Below are positions 1 to 7,944 of a stretch of 64,000 nucleotides of DNA, in pieces. The notes beneath the pieces were generated by a model that was given only the letters and a program-made list of their open reading frames with translations, did not search any database and was not told where the DNA came from. This stretch comes from CAVSKL01 sp963728475 [NCBI: Candidatus Eiseniibacteriota bacterium] (GTDB lineage: Bacteria; Eisenbacteria; RBG-16-71-46; JABDJR01), in NCBI GenBank assembly GCA_963728475.1, contig CAVSKL010000001.1:1922001-1986000 (forward strand), in the 5' to 3' direction. Within the stretch, counting starts at the first letter, position 1. Each line of letters opens with the position of its first letter. Position numbers and translations under genes: made by a program.

Positions 1-516
1 TACGTCACCGACATCGAGGAGGACCGGGTGCGAAGCGCGGTGGAGGCGTTCGGCGCGGAGGCGGTGGCCCCCGACGCGATCTACGACGTGGACGCCGACG
101 TCTACGCCCCCTGCGCCCTGGGCGGGACCGTCAACGACCAGACCCTGGAGCGGATGAAGTTCAAGATCATCGCCGGGTCCTCGAACAACGTGTTGAAGGA
201 CGAGGAGAAGCACGGCCCCATGCTGCGCAAGATGGGAGTGCTCTACGCTCCCGACTTCGCCATCAACGCGGGCGGGCTCATCAACGTGGCCAACGAGCTG
301 GAGGGATACAACCAGGAGCGGGCCATGCGCCAGGTCGAGCGGATCGACGGGGTGATCACCGAGATCTTCGAGATGTCGAAGAAGGAGGACATCCCCACCG
401 GACAGGCCGCCACCCGGGTGGCCGAGGAGCGCATCCGCATGATGGCCAAGGTGAAGCAGTCCTGGGTGGGGCCGCAGGAATCCATGAACCCCCGGAACCG
501 CCACCACGCGGGCTGA
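1..516 (+). CDS. Leucine dehydrogenase (Glu/Leu/Phe/Val family), C-terminal part
   Basis: The gene is cut by the left edge; the reading frame is open from base 1 and 171 residues remain. The enzyme would oxidatively deaminate leucine and other branched-chain amino acids with NAD+ in the cytoplasm. The visible part covers most of the dinucleotide-binding domain and the C-terminal helices. It has the family stretches APCALGG (near residue 40), IAGSSNN and NAGGLINVANE, which in leucine dehydrogenases line the nucleotide and substrate clefts. Similarity to the leucine branch is closer than to glutamate dehydrogenase, judged from memory of the GYN-ERAM stretch. The substrate-binding N-terminal domain lies outside the window, so valine or phenylalanine preference cannot be excluded. 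Confidence 0.85.
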   Translation, partial: YVTDIEEDRVRSAVEAFGAEAVAPDAIYDVDADVYAPCALGGTVNDQTLERMKFKIIAGSSNNVLKDEEKHGPMLRKMGVLYAPDFAINAGGLINVANELEGYNQERAMRQVERIDGVITEIFEMSKKEDIPTGQAATRVAEERIRMMAKVKQSWVGPQESMNPRNRHHAG

Positions 517-543
517 CGGGCGAGGGGCGCCGCCACGGCCGGG

Positions 544-567
544 CCCGGTCCGCGCGCGCGGGCCGGG
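544..567. terminator. GC-rich hairpin between convergent genes
   Basis: An 8-bp stem (544-551 with 560-567, one G-T pair) closes an 8-base GC loop. It lies between the leucine dehydrogenase stop and the stop of the opposing metabolic gene. No T-run follows on either strand, so its role as a terminator is only positional. Confidence 0.3.
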
Positions 568-665
568 GCCGGGTCGTGGACGCGGCGTGCCGGCCGGGGA
601 GGGTGCGGGCGGGAGCACCGCAGCGGGGGACCCGGGAGCGCCCCGCATCCCGCCCGAGGCCCCGT

Positions 666-2513
666 TCAGCGGTCGGTGAAGGCCTCGAGGATTCCGGCCG
701 CCATCTCGAACCGGTTGAACGGGGGCATGAGGTAGGCGCCCCGGCACATGGGCCGGGTCTCGCGCAGGATGTCGATGGCCACCGCGATCCCCTCCTCCAC
801 CCCCCGGTCGCCGGCCCGGCGCATGCGGGCGCGGACCTCCTCGGGCACGCTCATCCCCGGGATCTCGTTGTGGATGAAGTCGGCGTGGCGGGCGTTGCGC
901 AGCGGCAGGATCCCCACGCAGAGCGGGATCGGGAGGTCGGGCACCCGTTTCAGCAGGTTCTCCAGGTCGCGGGGGTCGTAGATGGGCTGGGTGAAGATGA
1001 AGTGCGCCCCCGCCTCGATCTTCCGGTGGAGCTTGGCCACCTCCGCGTCCAGGTCCACCGCGGTGGGGTTGGCGGCCACGCAGATCCGGAACTGGGTGGA
1101 CTCGTCCAGGGACTTCCCGGTGAGATCCTCGCCCCGGTTGAGGTTGGAGATGAGCCGGGTCAGCGACACCGAGTCCAGGTCGAACACGTCCGAGGCCTGG
1201 ACGTAGCCCCCCACCTGCACCGGGTCGCCGGTGATGGCGATGACGTTCCTGATCCCCAGGGCGTAGGCGCCCATGAGTTCGGACTGGGTGCCGAGGATGT
1301 TCCGGTCGCGGCAGGAGACGTGGAGCAAGGTCTCGATGCCCGCGTCCCGTTCGATGATGTGGCAGAACGCGCTCGGGCTCATGCGCGGCCGGGCCAGCGG
1401 GCTGTCGGCCACGTTGATCGCGTCGGCGCCCTTCCCCTTGAGGTAGATCGCGCTCTCCACGTAGCGCTCCACGTTGATCCCCCGCGGGGGGTCGATCTCC
1501 ACCGAGATCGCGAACCGCCGTCCCAGCATCTCGTAGAAGCCGGGGCGGCGCGCGGAGGCCGGCGCGGCCGCGGGGGGGGAGGGCTCCCAGACCTCGATCC
1601 GATGCGCTTCGCCGGGAGGATGGGGAACGAGGCCCGTGACCGCCTCGGCCACGGCGCGCACGTGGTCGGGAGTGGTGCCGCAGCAGCCCCCCACCGCGGC
1701 CACCCCCAGCTCCACCGCCCGGCGGGCGAAGTCGGCCACGTACTCGGGGGAGGAGAGATAGATGTAGCGCCCGCCCATGAGGCTCGGCAGCCCGGCGTTG
1801 GGCATGGCCACCACCGGCACCCCCGCCGCCGGAACCAGCTTCTCCAGCACCTCGAGGATCCCCTGGGGACCCACGCTGCAGTTGGCGCCCACCGCCGCCG
1901 CTCCCTCCGCGGAGAGGATGCGGGCCACCTCCTGGGGCTTGTTGCCCACCAGGGTCTTGGCCTCCTCGTTGAAGGTCATGAGCGCGACCACCGGGACCTC
2001 CAGGTCGCGGACGGCGCCGAGCGCCACCCTCATCTCGTCCAGGTTGGTCACCGTCTCCAGGACCAGGAGGTCGGCCCCCGCCTCCACCAGGGCCTCGGCC
2101 TGCTCGCGATAGGCCTCGGCCGCCTCCGCCGGGGAGAGATTGCCGATGGGGGCGAGGTGGCGCCCCAGGGGGCCCATGGATCCCGCCACCAGCGCCCTTC
2201 CCCCCGCGGCCTCCTTCGCCAGCCGGACCCCGGCGTGGTTGATGGCCCGCACCTGGTCGGCGTGGTTGGAGTCCAGGAGCCGGAACCGGTTGGCCCCGAA
2301 GGTGTTCGTCTCCAGGACGAGGGCGCCCGCGTCCACGTAAGCCCGGTGGATGCCCCGGACCAGGGACGGCTGGCCCAGGTTGAGGGCGTCGAAGCACTGG
2401 GAATAGGGGATGCCGGCGGCATAGAGCATGGTCCCCATGGCGCCGTCGAACACCACCACCCGGTGCCGGAGCAGCTCGGAGAACGATGGAAGGGAAGCGG
2501 CGGTCTTGGACAT
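666..2513 (-). CDS. Bifunctional homocysteine S-methyltransferase / methylenetetrahydrofolate reductase
   Basis: A 615-residue fusion. Residues 1 to about 300 form a homocysteine S-methyltransferase barrel with the zinc-binding cysteines C212 (in GANCSVGP) and C277/C278 (in GGCCGTTPDH). From about residue 330 a methylenetetrahydrofolate reductase barrel begins (EIDPPRG, then TGDP and FTQPIYD stretches). The arrangement matches YitJ-type proteins, which reduce methylene-THF and transfer methyl groups to homocysteine for methionine synthesis. The ATG at 2513 is chosen because homology starts directly after it; upstream codons look non-coding. There is no Shine-Dalgarno sequence, and an extended -10 box ends 10 bases before the ATG, so the message may be nearly leaderless. 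The methyl donor of the first domain cannot be told from sequence alone. Confidence 0.9.
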   Translation of the reverse strand: MSKTAASLPSFSELLRHRVVVFDGAMGTMLYAAGIPYSQCFDALNLGQPSLVRGIHRAYVDAGALVLETNTFGANRFRLLDSNHADQVRAINHAGVRLAKEAAGGRALVAGSMGPLGRHLAPIGNLSPAEAAEAYREQAEALVEAGADLLVLETVTNLDEMRVALGAVRDLEVPVVALMTFNEEAKTLVGNKPQEVARILSAEGAAAVGANCSVGPQGILEVLEKLVPAAGVPVVAMPNAGLPSLMGGRYIYLSSPEYVADFARRAVELGVAAVGGCCGTTPDHVRAVAEAVTGLVPHPPGEAHRIEVWEPSPPAAAPASARRPGFYEMLGRRFAISVEIDPPRGINVERYVESAIYLKGKGADAINVADSPLARPRMSPSAFCHIIERDAGIETLLHVSCRDRNILGTQSELMGAYALGIRNVIAITGDPVQVGGYVQASDVFDLDSVSLTRLISNLNRGEDLTGKSLDESTQFRICVAANPTAVDLDAEVAKLHRKIEAGAHFIFTQPIYDPRDLENLLKRVPDLPIPLCVGILPLRNARHADFIHNEIPGMSVPEEVRARMRRAGDRGVEEGIAVAIDILRETRPMCRGAYLMPPFNRFEMAAGILEAFTDR

Positions 2514-2523
2514 TTGACCGGGG

Positions 2524-2532
2524 AGTATATCA
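2524..2532 (-). promoter_or_regulatory. Extended -10 element for the methyltransferase/reductase gene
   Basis: Read on the minus strand the site is TGATATACT, a TG-n-TATACT extended -10. No good -35 lies 16-18 bases upstream. A start about 7 bases downstream would put the 5' end within a few bases of the ATG at 2513, in line with the missing ribosome-binding site. Confidence 0.5.
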
Positions 2533-2550
2533 GCCCCGGGCCGATGTCCC

Positions 2551-2579
2551 GTGACCGGGCCGGTCGGGGATGGTACTAT
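2551..2579 (+). promoter_or_regulatory. Sigma-70-like promoter of the ccm operon
   Basis: GTGACC (2551-2556), a 17-base spacer and TACTAT (2574-2579) stand 71 bases before ccmA. The divergent minus-strand promoter lies within 20 bases, so the two promoters share a short control region. Confidence 0.5.
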
Positions 2580-2650
2580 CGCGCGCCCGAAGGGTGCCCC
2601 CCGGGACCGCGACCGCGGCCGCCCGTCCCCTCCACCGGGCCAGGTCAACC

Positions 2651-3268
2651 ATGATTGAAGTCCGACTCCAGGGAATCGAGCGCTCGTTCGGCGAGCGGCG
2701 CGTGCTCAAGGGGATCGACCTCTCCCTTTCGGGGGGGGACCGTCTCCTGGTCCGAGGCCCCAACGGGAGCGGCAAGAGCACCTGCCTCAAGATCCTGGCC
2801 GGGCTCCTCGGCCCCACCGGGGGGAAGCTCACCGTCACCGAGGACGGCGCCGAGGTGGACGGGGCCCGCCGGCGGCGGCTGACCGGCTACCTGGCCCCCG
2901 ACCTGGTCCTCTACGAGGAGTTCTCCCCGATGGAGAACCTCACCTTCTTCGCCCGGGTGCGGGGGATGGCCCCCGATCCGGAGCGGGACGCCTCGCTCCT
3001 GGCGCGGCTGGGGCTGGGGAAACGGCTCCACGACCCGATCGGAACCCTCTCCACCGGGATGCGCCAGCGGGCCAAGCTGGCTTTCGCGCTCCAGGCCGGG
3101 CCGAGGCTCCTCCTCCTCGACGAGCCGGGGTCGAACCTGGACGCTCCCGGGCGCGGCCTGGTGGCGGGGGCGGTGGACGAATTCTCGGCCCGGGGAGGTA
3201 TCGTGGTGGTGGCCAGCAACGATCCGGCCGAGTTCTCGATGGGAAACCGGACCCTTGAGCTGGCTTGA
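2651..3268 (+). CDS. ccmA: Cytochrome c maturation ABC transporter ATP-binding protein CcmA
   Basis: A 205-residue ABC ATPase, the usual size for CcmA. Walker A is at 36-44 (GPNGSGKST), the signature LSTGMRQR at 133-140, Walker B LLLLDEP at 153-159 and the D-loop SNLD follows. With CcmB it powers release of holo-CcmE from the CcmC/haem complex at the inner membrane. It is the first gene of ccmABCDEF and its end overlaps ccmB by 14 bases. The switch (H-loop) position reads ASNDP, with Asn190 where most ABC ATPases have His. The gene's identity rests mainly on its neighbours. Confidence 0.92.
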   Translation: MIEVRLQGIERSFGERRVLKGIDLSLSGGDRLLVRGPNGSGKSTCLKILAGLLGPTGGKLTVTEDGAEVDGARRRRLTGYLAPDLVLYEEFSPMENLTFFARVRGMAPDPERDASLLARLGLGKRLHDPIGTLSTGMRQRAKLAFALQAGPRLLLLDEPGSNLDAPGRGLVAGAVDEFSARGGIVVVASNDPAEFSMGNRTLELA

Positions 3269-3923
3269 CGGCGCCCTGGCCATCCTGGCCAAGGACGTCC
3301 GGTCCGAGATCCGGACCCGGGCCGCCCTGAACGCGGTCCTGCTGTTCGCGGTGGTGACCCTCACCGTGGTCGGTTACTCCTTGGGCGGGGCCAAGTTGAG
3401 CACGGAGGTCCACGCTTCCCTTCTCTGGATAATCCTGTTTTTTGCCGCAATGGCAGGGCTATCGCGTACTTTTGTGGTCGAAGCGGAACGGGGGACGGAA
3501 CGGGCGCTCAGGCTGTCGGCCTCGGGGCCGCAGATCTACCTGGGAAAGCTGTTGTTCAATCTCGTGCTTCTGGGTCTACTTGACCTGATTCTCCTTCCCC
3601 TGTTCCAGATCCTGATTCCGATCCGCGGGGCGGACTGGGGGTTGCTCCTCGCCGGCCTCGCCCTGGGCAGCCTGGCTCTGGCCGCGTCGAGCACCCTGGT
3701 GGCGGCCATCGTTTCCCAGGCGGGAGTGAAGGGGGCGCTGTTCACGGTGCTCTCGTTTCCCATCCTGATCCCGGTCCTGGTGGCCGGGGTGGGGATCACG
3801 CAGAAGGCGCTGGACCGGAGCGGATTCGGAGCCGCGAGCGCCGAGTTCCAGCTCCTGGTGTCCTACGCCGGGGTGATGATCACCTTGGCGTTCCTGCTCG
3901 TCGACTTCGTCTGGCAGGAATAG
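3255..3923 (+). CDS. ccmB: Cytochrome c maturation permease CcmB
   Basis: A 222-residue polytopic membrane protein with about six hydrophobic segments. It has the CcmB-type opening (ALAILAKDVRSEIRTR) and a first helix near residue 27. It is the membrane partner of CcmA. The start is a TTG inside the last codons of ccmA; no ATG or GTG suits better, since family homology begins within a few residues. A 14-base overlap suggests translational coupling. It is followed 11 bases later by ccmC. Confidence 0.9.
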   Translation: MSWLDGALAILAKDVRSEIRTRAALNAVLLFAVVTLTVVGYSLGGAKLSTEVHASLLWIILFFAAMAGLSRTFVVEAERGTERALRLSASGPQIYLGKLLFNLVLLGLLDLILLPLFQILIPIRGADWGLLLAGLALGSLALAASSTLVAAIVSQAGVKGALFTVLSFPILIPVLVAGVGITQKALDRSGFGAASAEFQLLVSYAGVMITLAFLLVDFVWQE

Positions 3924-3934
3924 AGGAGAACCGG

Positions 3935-4639
3935 ATGGGCAAGTTGGCCAAATGGTTGCTTGGATTATGGATGGCGGCGTCGATCGTCATGTCGTTCTCG
4001 TACGCCCCCGAAGCCACCCGCCCCAACTTCGGGACCCTGGACGCGGCCACCGGGAAGCCGGTGATGGAGGCCTGGCCGGCGTTCCGCATCTTCTACTATC
4101 ACGTCCCCGCGGCCTGGATCGCGGTCCTGGCGTTCGGGGTCGCGATGATCTACGGGATCCGGGTCCTGCGCCGGCCCGAGGCACGGCTGGACGACGTGGC
4201 CGCGGCCAGCTCCGAGCTGGGGCTCCTGTTCAGCGCCCTGGCCCTGGTGAGCGGGATGATGTGGGCCCGGATGGAGTGGGGGGCGTTCTGGAACTGGGAC
4301 CCCCGGGAGAGCTCGATCCTGATCCTGCTCCTCATCTACGCCGGCTATTTCACGCTCCGGACCGCCGTCCCCGATCCCCTTAGACGGGCGCGACTTGCGG
4401 CGGTATACTCGATTGTGGCCTTCGTCACGGTCCCGTTCCTGGTGTTCCTGGTTCCGCGGATCATGCAGAGCCTGCACCCCTCGCCGATCATCAACGAGGG
4501 CTCGCGGGGCGGCTCCATGAACCCGAGGATGTTCCAGGTCTTCATGATGTTCCTCGTAGGGTATACCGGACTCTACGCATGGATTCTGGCCCTCAGGGTG
4601 AGGACCACGAGACTCCACCGGATGGTTCACTCCCAATGA
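3935..4639 (+). CDS. ccmC: Haem handling protein CcmC
   Basis: A 234-residue integral membrane protein that presents haem to CcmE. The tryptophan-rich haem-contact loop WGAFWNWDPRES is at 115-126. The two expected axial histidines are seen, H56 in the first periplasmic loop (YYHVP) and H181 in the last one (SLHPSP). Six hydrophobic segments can be counted. An AGGAGA ribosome-binding site precedes the ATG. Its stop overlaps the ccmD start (ATGA). Confidence 0.95.
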   Translation: MGKLAKWLLGLWMAASIVMSFSYAPEATRPNFGTLDAATGKPVMEAWPAFRIFYYHVPAAWIAVLAFGVAMIYGIRVLRRPEARLDDVAAASSELGLLFSALALVSGMMWARMEWGAFWNWDPRESSILILLLIYAGYFTLRTAVPDPLRRARLAAVYSIVAFVTVPFLVFLVPRIMQSLHPSPIINEGSRGGSMNPRMFQVFMMFLVGYTGLYAWILALRVRTTRLHRMVHSQ

Positions 4640-4761
4640 GCGGTACCTATTTCATCCTCGCGACCATTCTGGTCATCTGGATCGGAGTTTTCCTGTATCT
4701 GGTGGCCCTGGACCGGAAGCTCAACCGACTGGGGCGGGAGGTGAGTCGCCATGAAAAGTAG
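4636..4761 (+). CDS. ccmD: Small membrane subunit CcmD
   Basis: A 41-residue protein with a single membrane helix (residues 5-24) and a basic, cytoplasmic-looking tail (DRKLNRLGREVSRHEK). This is the usual form of CcmD, which tethers the CcmABCE complex. It starts inside the ccmC stop (ATGA) and its end overlaps ccmE by 11 bases. Assignment rests on position, size and topology, because CcmD sequences are poorly conserved. Confidence 0.85.
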   Translation: MSGTYFILATILVIWIGVFLYLVALDRKLNRLGREVSRHEK

Positions 4762-5212
4762 AAAGCGCCTGATCATCGGCCTGGTGGTTCTGGCGGTGTT
4801 CGGGACCCTGGCCATGATCAACCTCAACCGCACCATCACGCCCTACGTGTCCTTCACCGAGGCCAAGGCGAGCACCCGGACCGTGCAGGTGGCGGGCTTC
4901 CCCGATCACGCTCACGCCCGGTTCGATACCCAGGTCGGCGTGTTCCGGTTCGACATGACCGACGAGAACGGTGAAGTGCTGCCGGTGGCGTCCAAGGGCG
5001 TCAAGCCCGGCAACTTCGACCAGGCCCAGAGCGTGGTGGTGATCGGCAAGGTCGAGGACGGGACCCTGAACGCGGATCAGATCCTGGTGAAGTGCCCCTC
5101 GAAGTACGAAGCCGAGGCCGAGCAAGGGATGAAGCACCCCGGTCCCACCGGCCAGGAAGGCACCGCAGCTCCGACTCCCACGGCCGCGAAGAGCGCGGCG
5201 GAAACGGACTGA
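4751..5212 (+). CDS. ccmE: Haem chaperone CcmE, Cys (CxxxY) type
   Basis: A 153-residue periplasmic haem chaperone. An N-terminal membrane anchor at 7-25 is followed by the OB-fold (VSFTEAKAS, VQVAGF, VRFDMTD-like strands). In classical CcmE the haem is bound through the His of HxxxY. Here the motif is C115-P-S-K-Y119, so the covalent ligand would be a cysteine. Such CxxxY proteins are known from Desulfovibrio and archaea and define the so-called System I*. The tail after residue 120 is rich in Ala, Thr and Pro. It sits 6 bases before ccmF. There is no His in the usual place. Confidence 0.93.
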   Translation: MKSRKRLIIGLVVLAVFGTLAMINLNRTITPYVSFTEAKASTRTVQVAGFPDHAHARFDTQVGVFRFDMTDENGEVLPVASKGVKPGNFDQAQSVVVIGKVEDGTLNADQILVKCPSKYEAEAEQGMKHPGPTGQEGTAAPTPTAAKSAAETD

Positions 5213-5217
5213 CCCCC

Positions 5218-7776
5218 ATGTTCAACACCGGTTACCTGCTGCTCATCCTCGCGGCGGCGGCTACCGCCACCGCGATGCTCGCTTATCTCCCGGGAGTGAG
5301 GCGGGGCGAGGGGCAACCGCTGCTCCGGCTCGCGCGGCCCGCGGTCTATCTGACCACCCTGGCGACGGTGGCCACCGCGGGCTGGCTCTGGCATCTGATC
5401 CTGAGCCACCAGTTCCAGTACACCTACGTCTTCCGGTACTCCAACCTGGAGATGCCGTTCAAGTACGTCGTGGCCTCGTTCTGGGGCGGGCAGGAGGGCA
5501 CCTTCCTCCTGTGGGCGTTCTACGGATCGATTCTCGCGCTCTTCCTGCGGTTCAAGGCGAAGCAGTACGAGGCCCCGGTCCTCTTCTTCTACCTGGGCAT
5601 CAACCTCTTCCTCATGCTGATGCTTCTCAAGGCCAATCCCTTCGCCACCGGCGCCCAGATTCCGACCGACGGCAACGGGCTGAACCCGCTCCTCCAGGAT
5701 CCGTGGATGACCATTCATCCCCCGATCATGTTCTTCGGCTTCGCCTCGCTGGGGATCCCCGCCGCGTTCGCGATGGCGGCCCTGGTCAAGGAGGACTGGG
5801 ACAACTGGGTGCGGCGGGCGATCCCGTTCACCACCTTCGGGGTGCTCGCGCTCGGCACCGGCCTCACCCTGGGCGGGTACTGGGCCTACAGCATCCTGGG
5901 CTGGGGCGGCTTCTGGGGATGGGACCCGGTCGAGAATTCCTCGCTGGTCCCGTGGCTGCTGGGGGTGGCGCTGCTGCACAATCAGGTGATCCAGTCCAAG
6001 AAGGGCATCTTCCGCCGCTCGAACCTGTTCCTGGCCATGATGCCGTTCGTATTGCTCACCTATTCCACCTTCCTCACCCGGAGCGGAGTGCTGGCCGACT
6101 TCTCGGTCCACTCCTTTACCGATCTCGGCATCAACCAGTTCCTGGTCGCATTCATGGTGGTGTTCCTGGGCGGGGGACTGGCCCTGTTCACTTTCAAGTT
6201 CCGCCGCATCCCCACCGAGAAGGTCCAGGCTCCGCTGATGAGCCGCGAGTACTTCATCTTCCTGGGGTCGTTGGCCTTCGGCCTGTTCGCGGTGTTCGTG
6301 TGCCTGGGGACCTCCTCGCCCCTCATCTCCAAGATCTGGGGCAAGCCCGCCAACGTGCAGCCGGTCTTCTACAACCGCATGGGGCTCCCCTTCGCCGTCC
6401 TGATCGGAATCCTCATGGGAATCTCGCCCTTCCTCTTCTGGGGCCGGACCGAGATGAAGGCCACCCGGCGCCGGCTGGTGTGGCCGGCGGGAGCGGCGGT
6501 GCTGGCGATCCCGGTGCTGTTCTTGTCCGGCGTCCACCAGCCCGGGCACGTGGCGATGGCGGCGGCGGGCCTCTTCGCCGCCTTCGGCAACGCCTACGTG
6601 CTGGCGGGCGTGCTGAAGAAGAACTGGGCCGGAGCCGGCGGCTACCTCGCCCACATCGGGGTGGGGCTGGCGGTAGTCGGCATCCTCACCTCCACCGTCT
6701 ACGGACAGAAGAAGACGGTCGTGATGCCCAAGGGTGAGGAAGTGATGGCGGTGGGCTACGGGTTCAAGTTCATGGGGGTCCGTCCGGTCGAGAAGGGCAG
6801 GAAGAACGCCTACGACGTGGCGGTGCGCACCTCGAGCGGCGCCTACCTCATGTCCCCCACCATGTTCTTCAGCGATTTCAACGCGGGGATGATGAAGAAG
6901 CCGGCCATCGAGTCGTTCTTCATGCGCGACATCTACCTTTCGCCCATCGGCTACGCCGAGGATCCCCTGAACGACCGGATCGCCAAGCAGATCATGCTTC
7001 GCGGCGACGAGCCGCAGACCGTGGAAGGGGTCACCTACACCCTCGAGCGGCTGGAGAACGGCACCGCGTCCGCCTCGGGCGGGACCGACAACGTGAAGAC
7101 GGTGACCGCGGTGCTCCAGGCCACCGTCGACGGCCATACCACCGAACTCAGGCCGATGATCAGCACCTACTCCGACGGGCATCAGGACTCGGAGCCGGTG
7201 GAGGTTCCGGGCACCGGTTCCCGGGTGTCGGTGGCCGCCGCCGCCCCCTTCGCCACCGCGGCTCAGATCGGGGTCACCCCCCAGCCGCTGGTCCTGGGCA
7301 AGGGGGAGACCGGCTCGATCGGCGACTACCAGGTGGGGCTGGAGGGGTTCGACGTGGACATGCCCACCCGCCCCGGCGGTTCGGTCAAGGTCTACGCCCA
7401 CGCCACCGTGACCGCGGAGGGGGAGACCTACCACCTGACCCCGGGACTCATCAGCCGGCCCGGAACCGACGAGCTCGAGAACATCGAGGCGCCGATCGGA
7501 CGTACCGGGCTGAACCTGGTGCTCCAGGATCTGGAGTCCTCCAAGGCGCTCGGCCACTTCCAGATCGCGCCCGCGCCTCAGGAGTATCTCTATGCCGAGG
7601 CCAGCACCAAGCCGTTCATCGTGCTGCTCTGGATCGGAGCCGGGATCGTGTTCCTTGGGCTCGCGATGTCGACCCTGAACCGGGCGAGGATCGCGGGCCG
7701 CGCCGTGGCCGCGGTGGTTGGCGACCGGAAGAAGCTCTCCGTGCTCAAGAAGAACGGCAAGCGGCACGCCGCCTGA
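5218..7776 (+). CDS. ccmF: Cytochrome c haem lyase subunit CcmF, enlarged
   Basis: An 852-residue membrane protein that attaches haem to apocytochromes. The WWD-type loop contains WGWDPVEN at 233-240, with family stretches IHPPIMF (H168) and SSLVPW. Usual CcmF proteins are about 640-670 residues. The extra length lies in the last periplasmic domain (about 505-800), which appears to hold three related beta modules starting near residues 510, 600 and 700. A final membrane helix is at about 800-820. It ends the operon: a strong terminator follows 37 bases later, and no ccmG, ccmH or ccmI is present in the window. Confidence 0.93.
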   Translation: MFNTGYLLLILAAAATATAMLAYLPGVRRGEGQPLLRLARPAVYLTTLATVATAGWLWHLILSHQFQYTYVFRYSNLEMPFKYVVASFWGGQEGTFLLWAFYGSILALFLRFKAKQYEAPVLFFYLGINLFLMLMLLKANPFATGAQIPTDGNGLNPLLQDPWMTIHPPIMFFGFASLGIPAAFAMAALVKEDWDNWVRRAIPFTTFGVLALGTGLTLGGYWAYSILGWGGFWGWDPVENSSLVPWLLGVALLHNQVIQSKKGIFRRSNLFLAMMPFVLLTYSTFLTRSGVLADFSVHSFTDLGINQFLVAFMVVFLGGGLALFTFKFRRIPTEKVQAPLMSREYFIFLGSLAFGLFAVFVCLGTSSPLISKIWGKPANVQPVFYNRMGLPFAVLIGILMGISPFLFWGRTEMKATRRRLVWPAGAAVLAIPVLFLSGVHQPGHVAMAAAGLFAAFGNAYVLAGVLKKNWAGAGGYLAHIGVGLAVVGILTSTVYGQKKTVVMPKGEEVMAVGYGFKFMGVRPVEKGRKNAYDVAVRTSSGAYLMSPTMFFSDFNAGMMKKPAIESFFMRDIYLSPIGYAEDPLNDRIAKQIMLRGDEPQTVEGVTYTLERLENGTASASGGTDNVKTVTAVLQATVDGHTTELRPMISTYSDGHQDSEPVEVPGTGSRVSVAAAAPFATAAQIGVTPQPLVLGKGETGSIGDYQVGLEGFDVDMPTRPGGSVKVYAHATVTAEGETYHLTPGLISRPGTDELENIEAPIGRTGLNLVLQDLESSKALGHFQIAPAPQEYLYAEASTKPFIVLLWIGAGIVFLGLAMSTLNRARIAGRAVAAVVGDRKKLSVLKKNGKRHAA

Positions 7777-7813
7777 GCGCTCGCCGACACCGGCCGCCGC
7801 CCGCAGTTCCATA

Positions 7814-7851
7814 GGGCCGCCCCCGATTCCGGGGGCGGCCCCGTTTTTTTT
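7814..7851 (+). terminator. Intrinsic terminator of the ccm operon
   Basis: A perfect 12-bp GC stem (7814-7825 with 7830-7841) with a four-base loop is followed by a run of eight T (7844-7851). It is the textbook form. Confidence 0.93.
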
Positions 7852-7944
7852 GCCGTAAGATGGCAGGGTCCGCTCCCGCTCCCCCCGGGAACCGCCCCCG
7901 TTTCCGCGGGGCTTTTCCCGGCCCCCGGAGAGAGGAGAAGAACC

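Noticed and set aside
576-2654. A 692-residue plus-strand frame opposite the methionine fusion gene
   Set aside because: His/Gly/Arg-rich antisense frame without family motifs, while the other strand has clear zinc and folate motifs.
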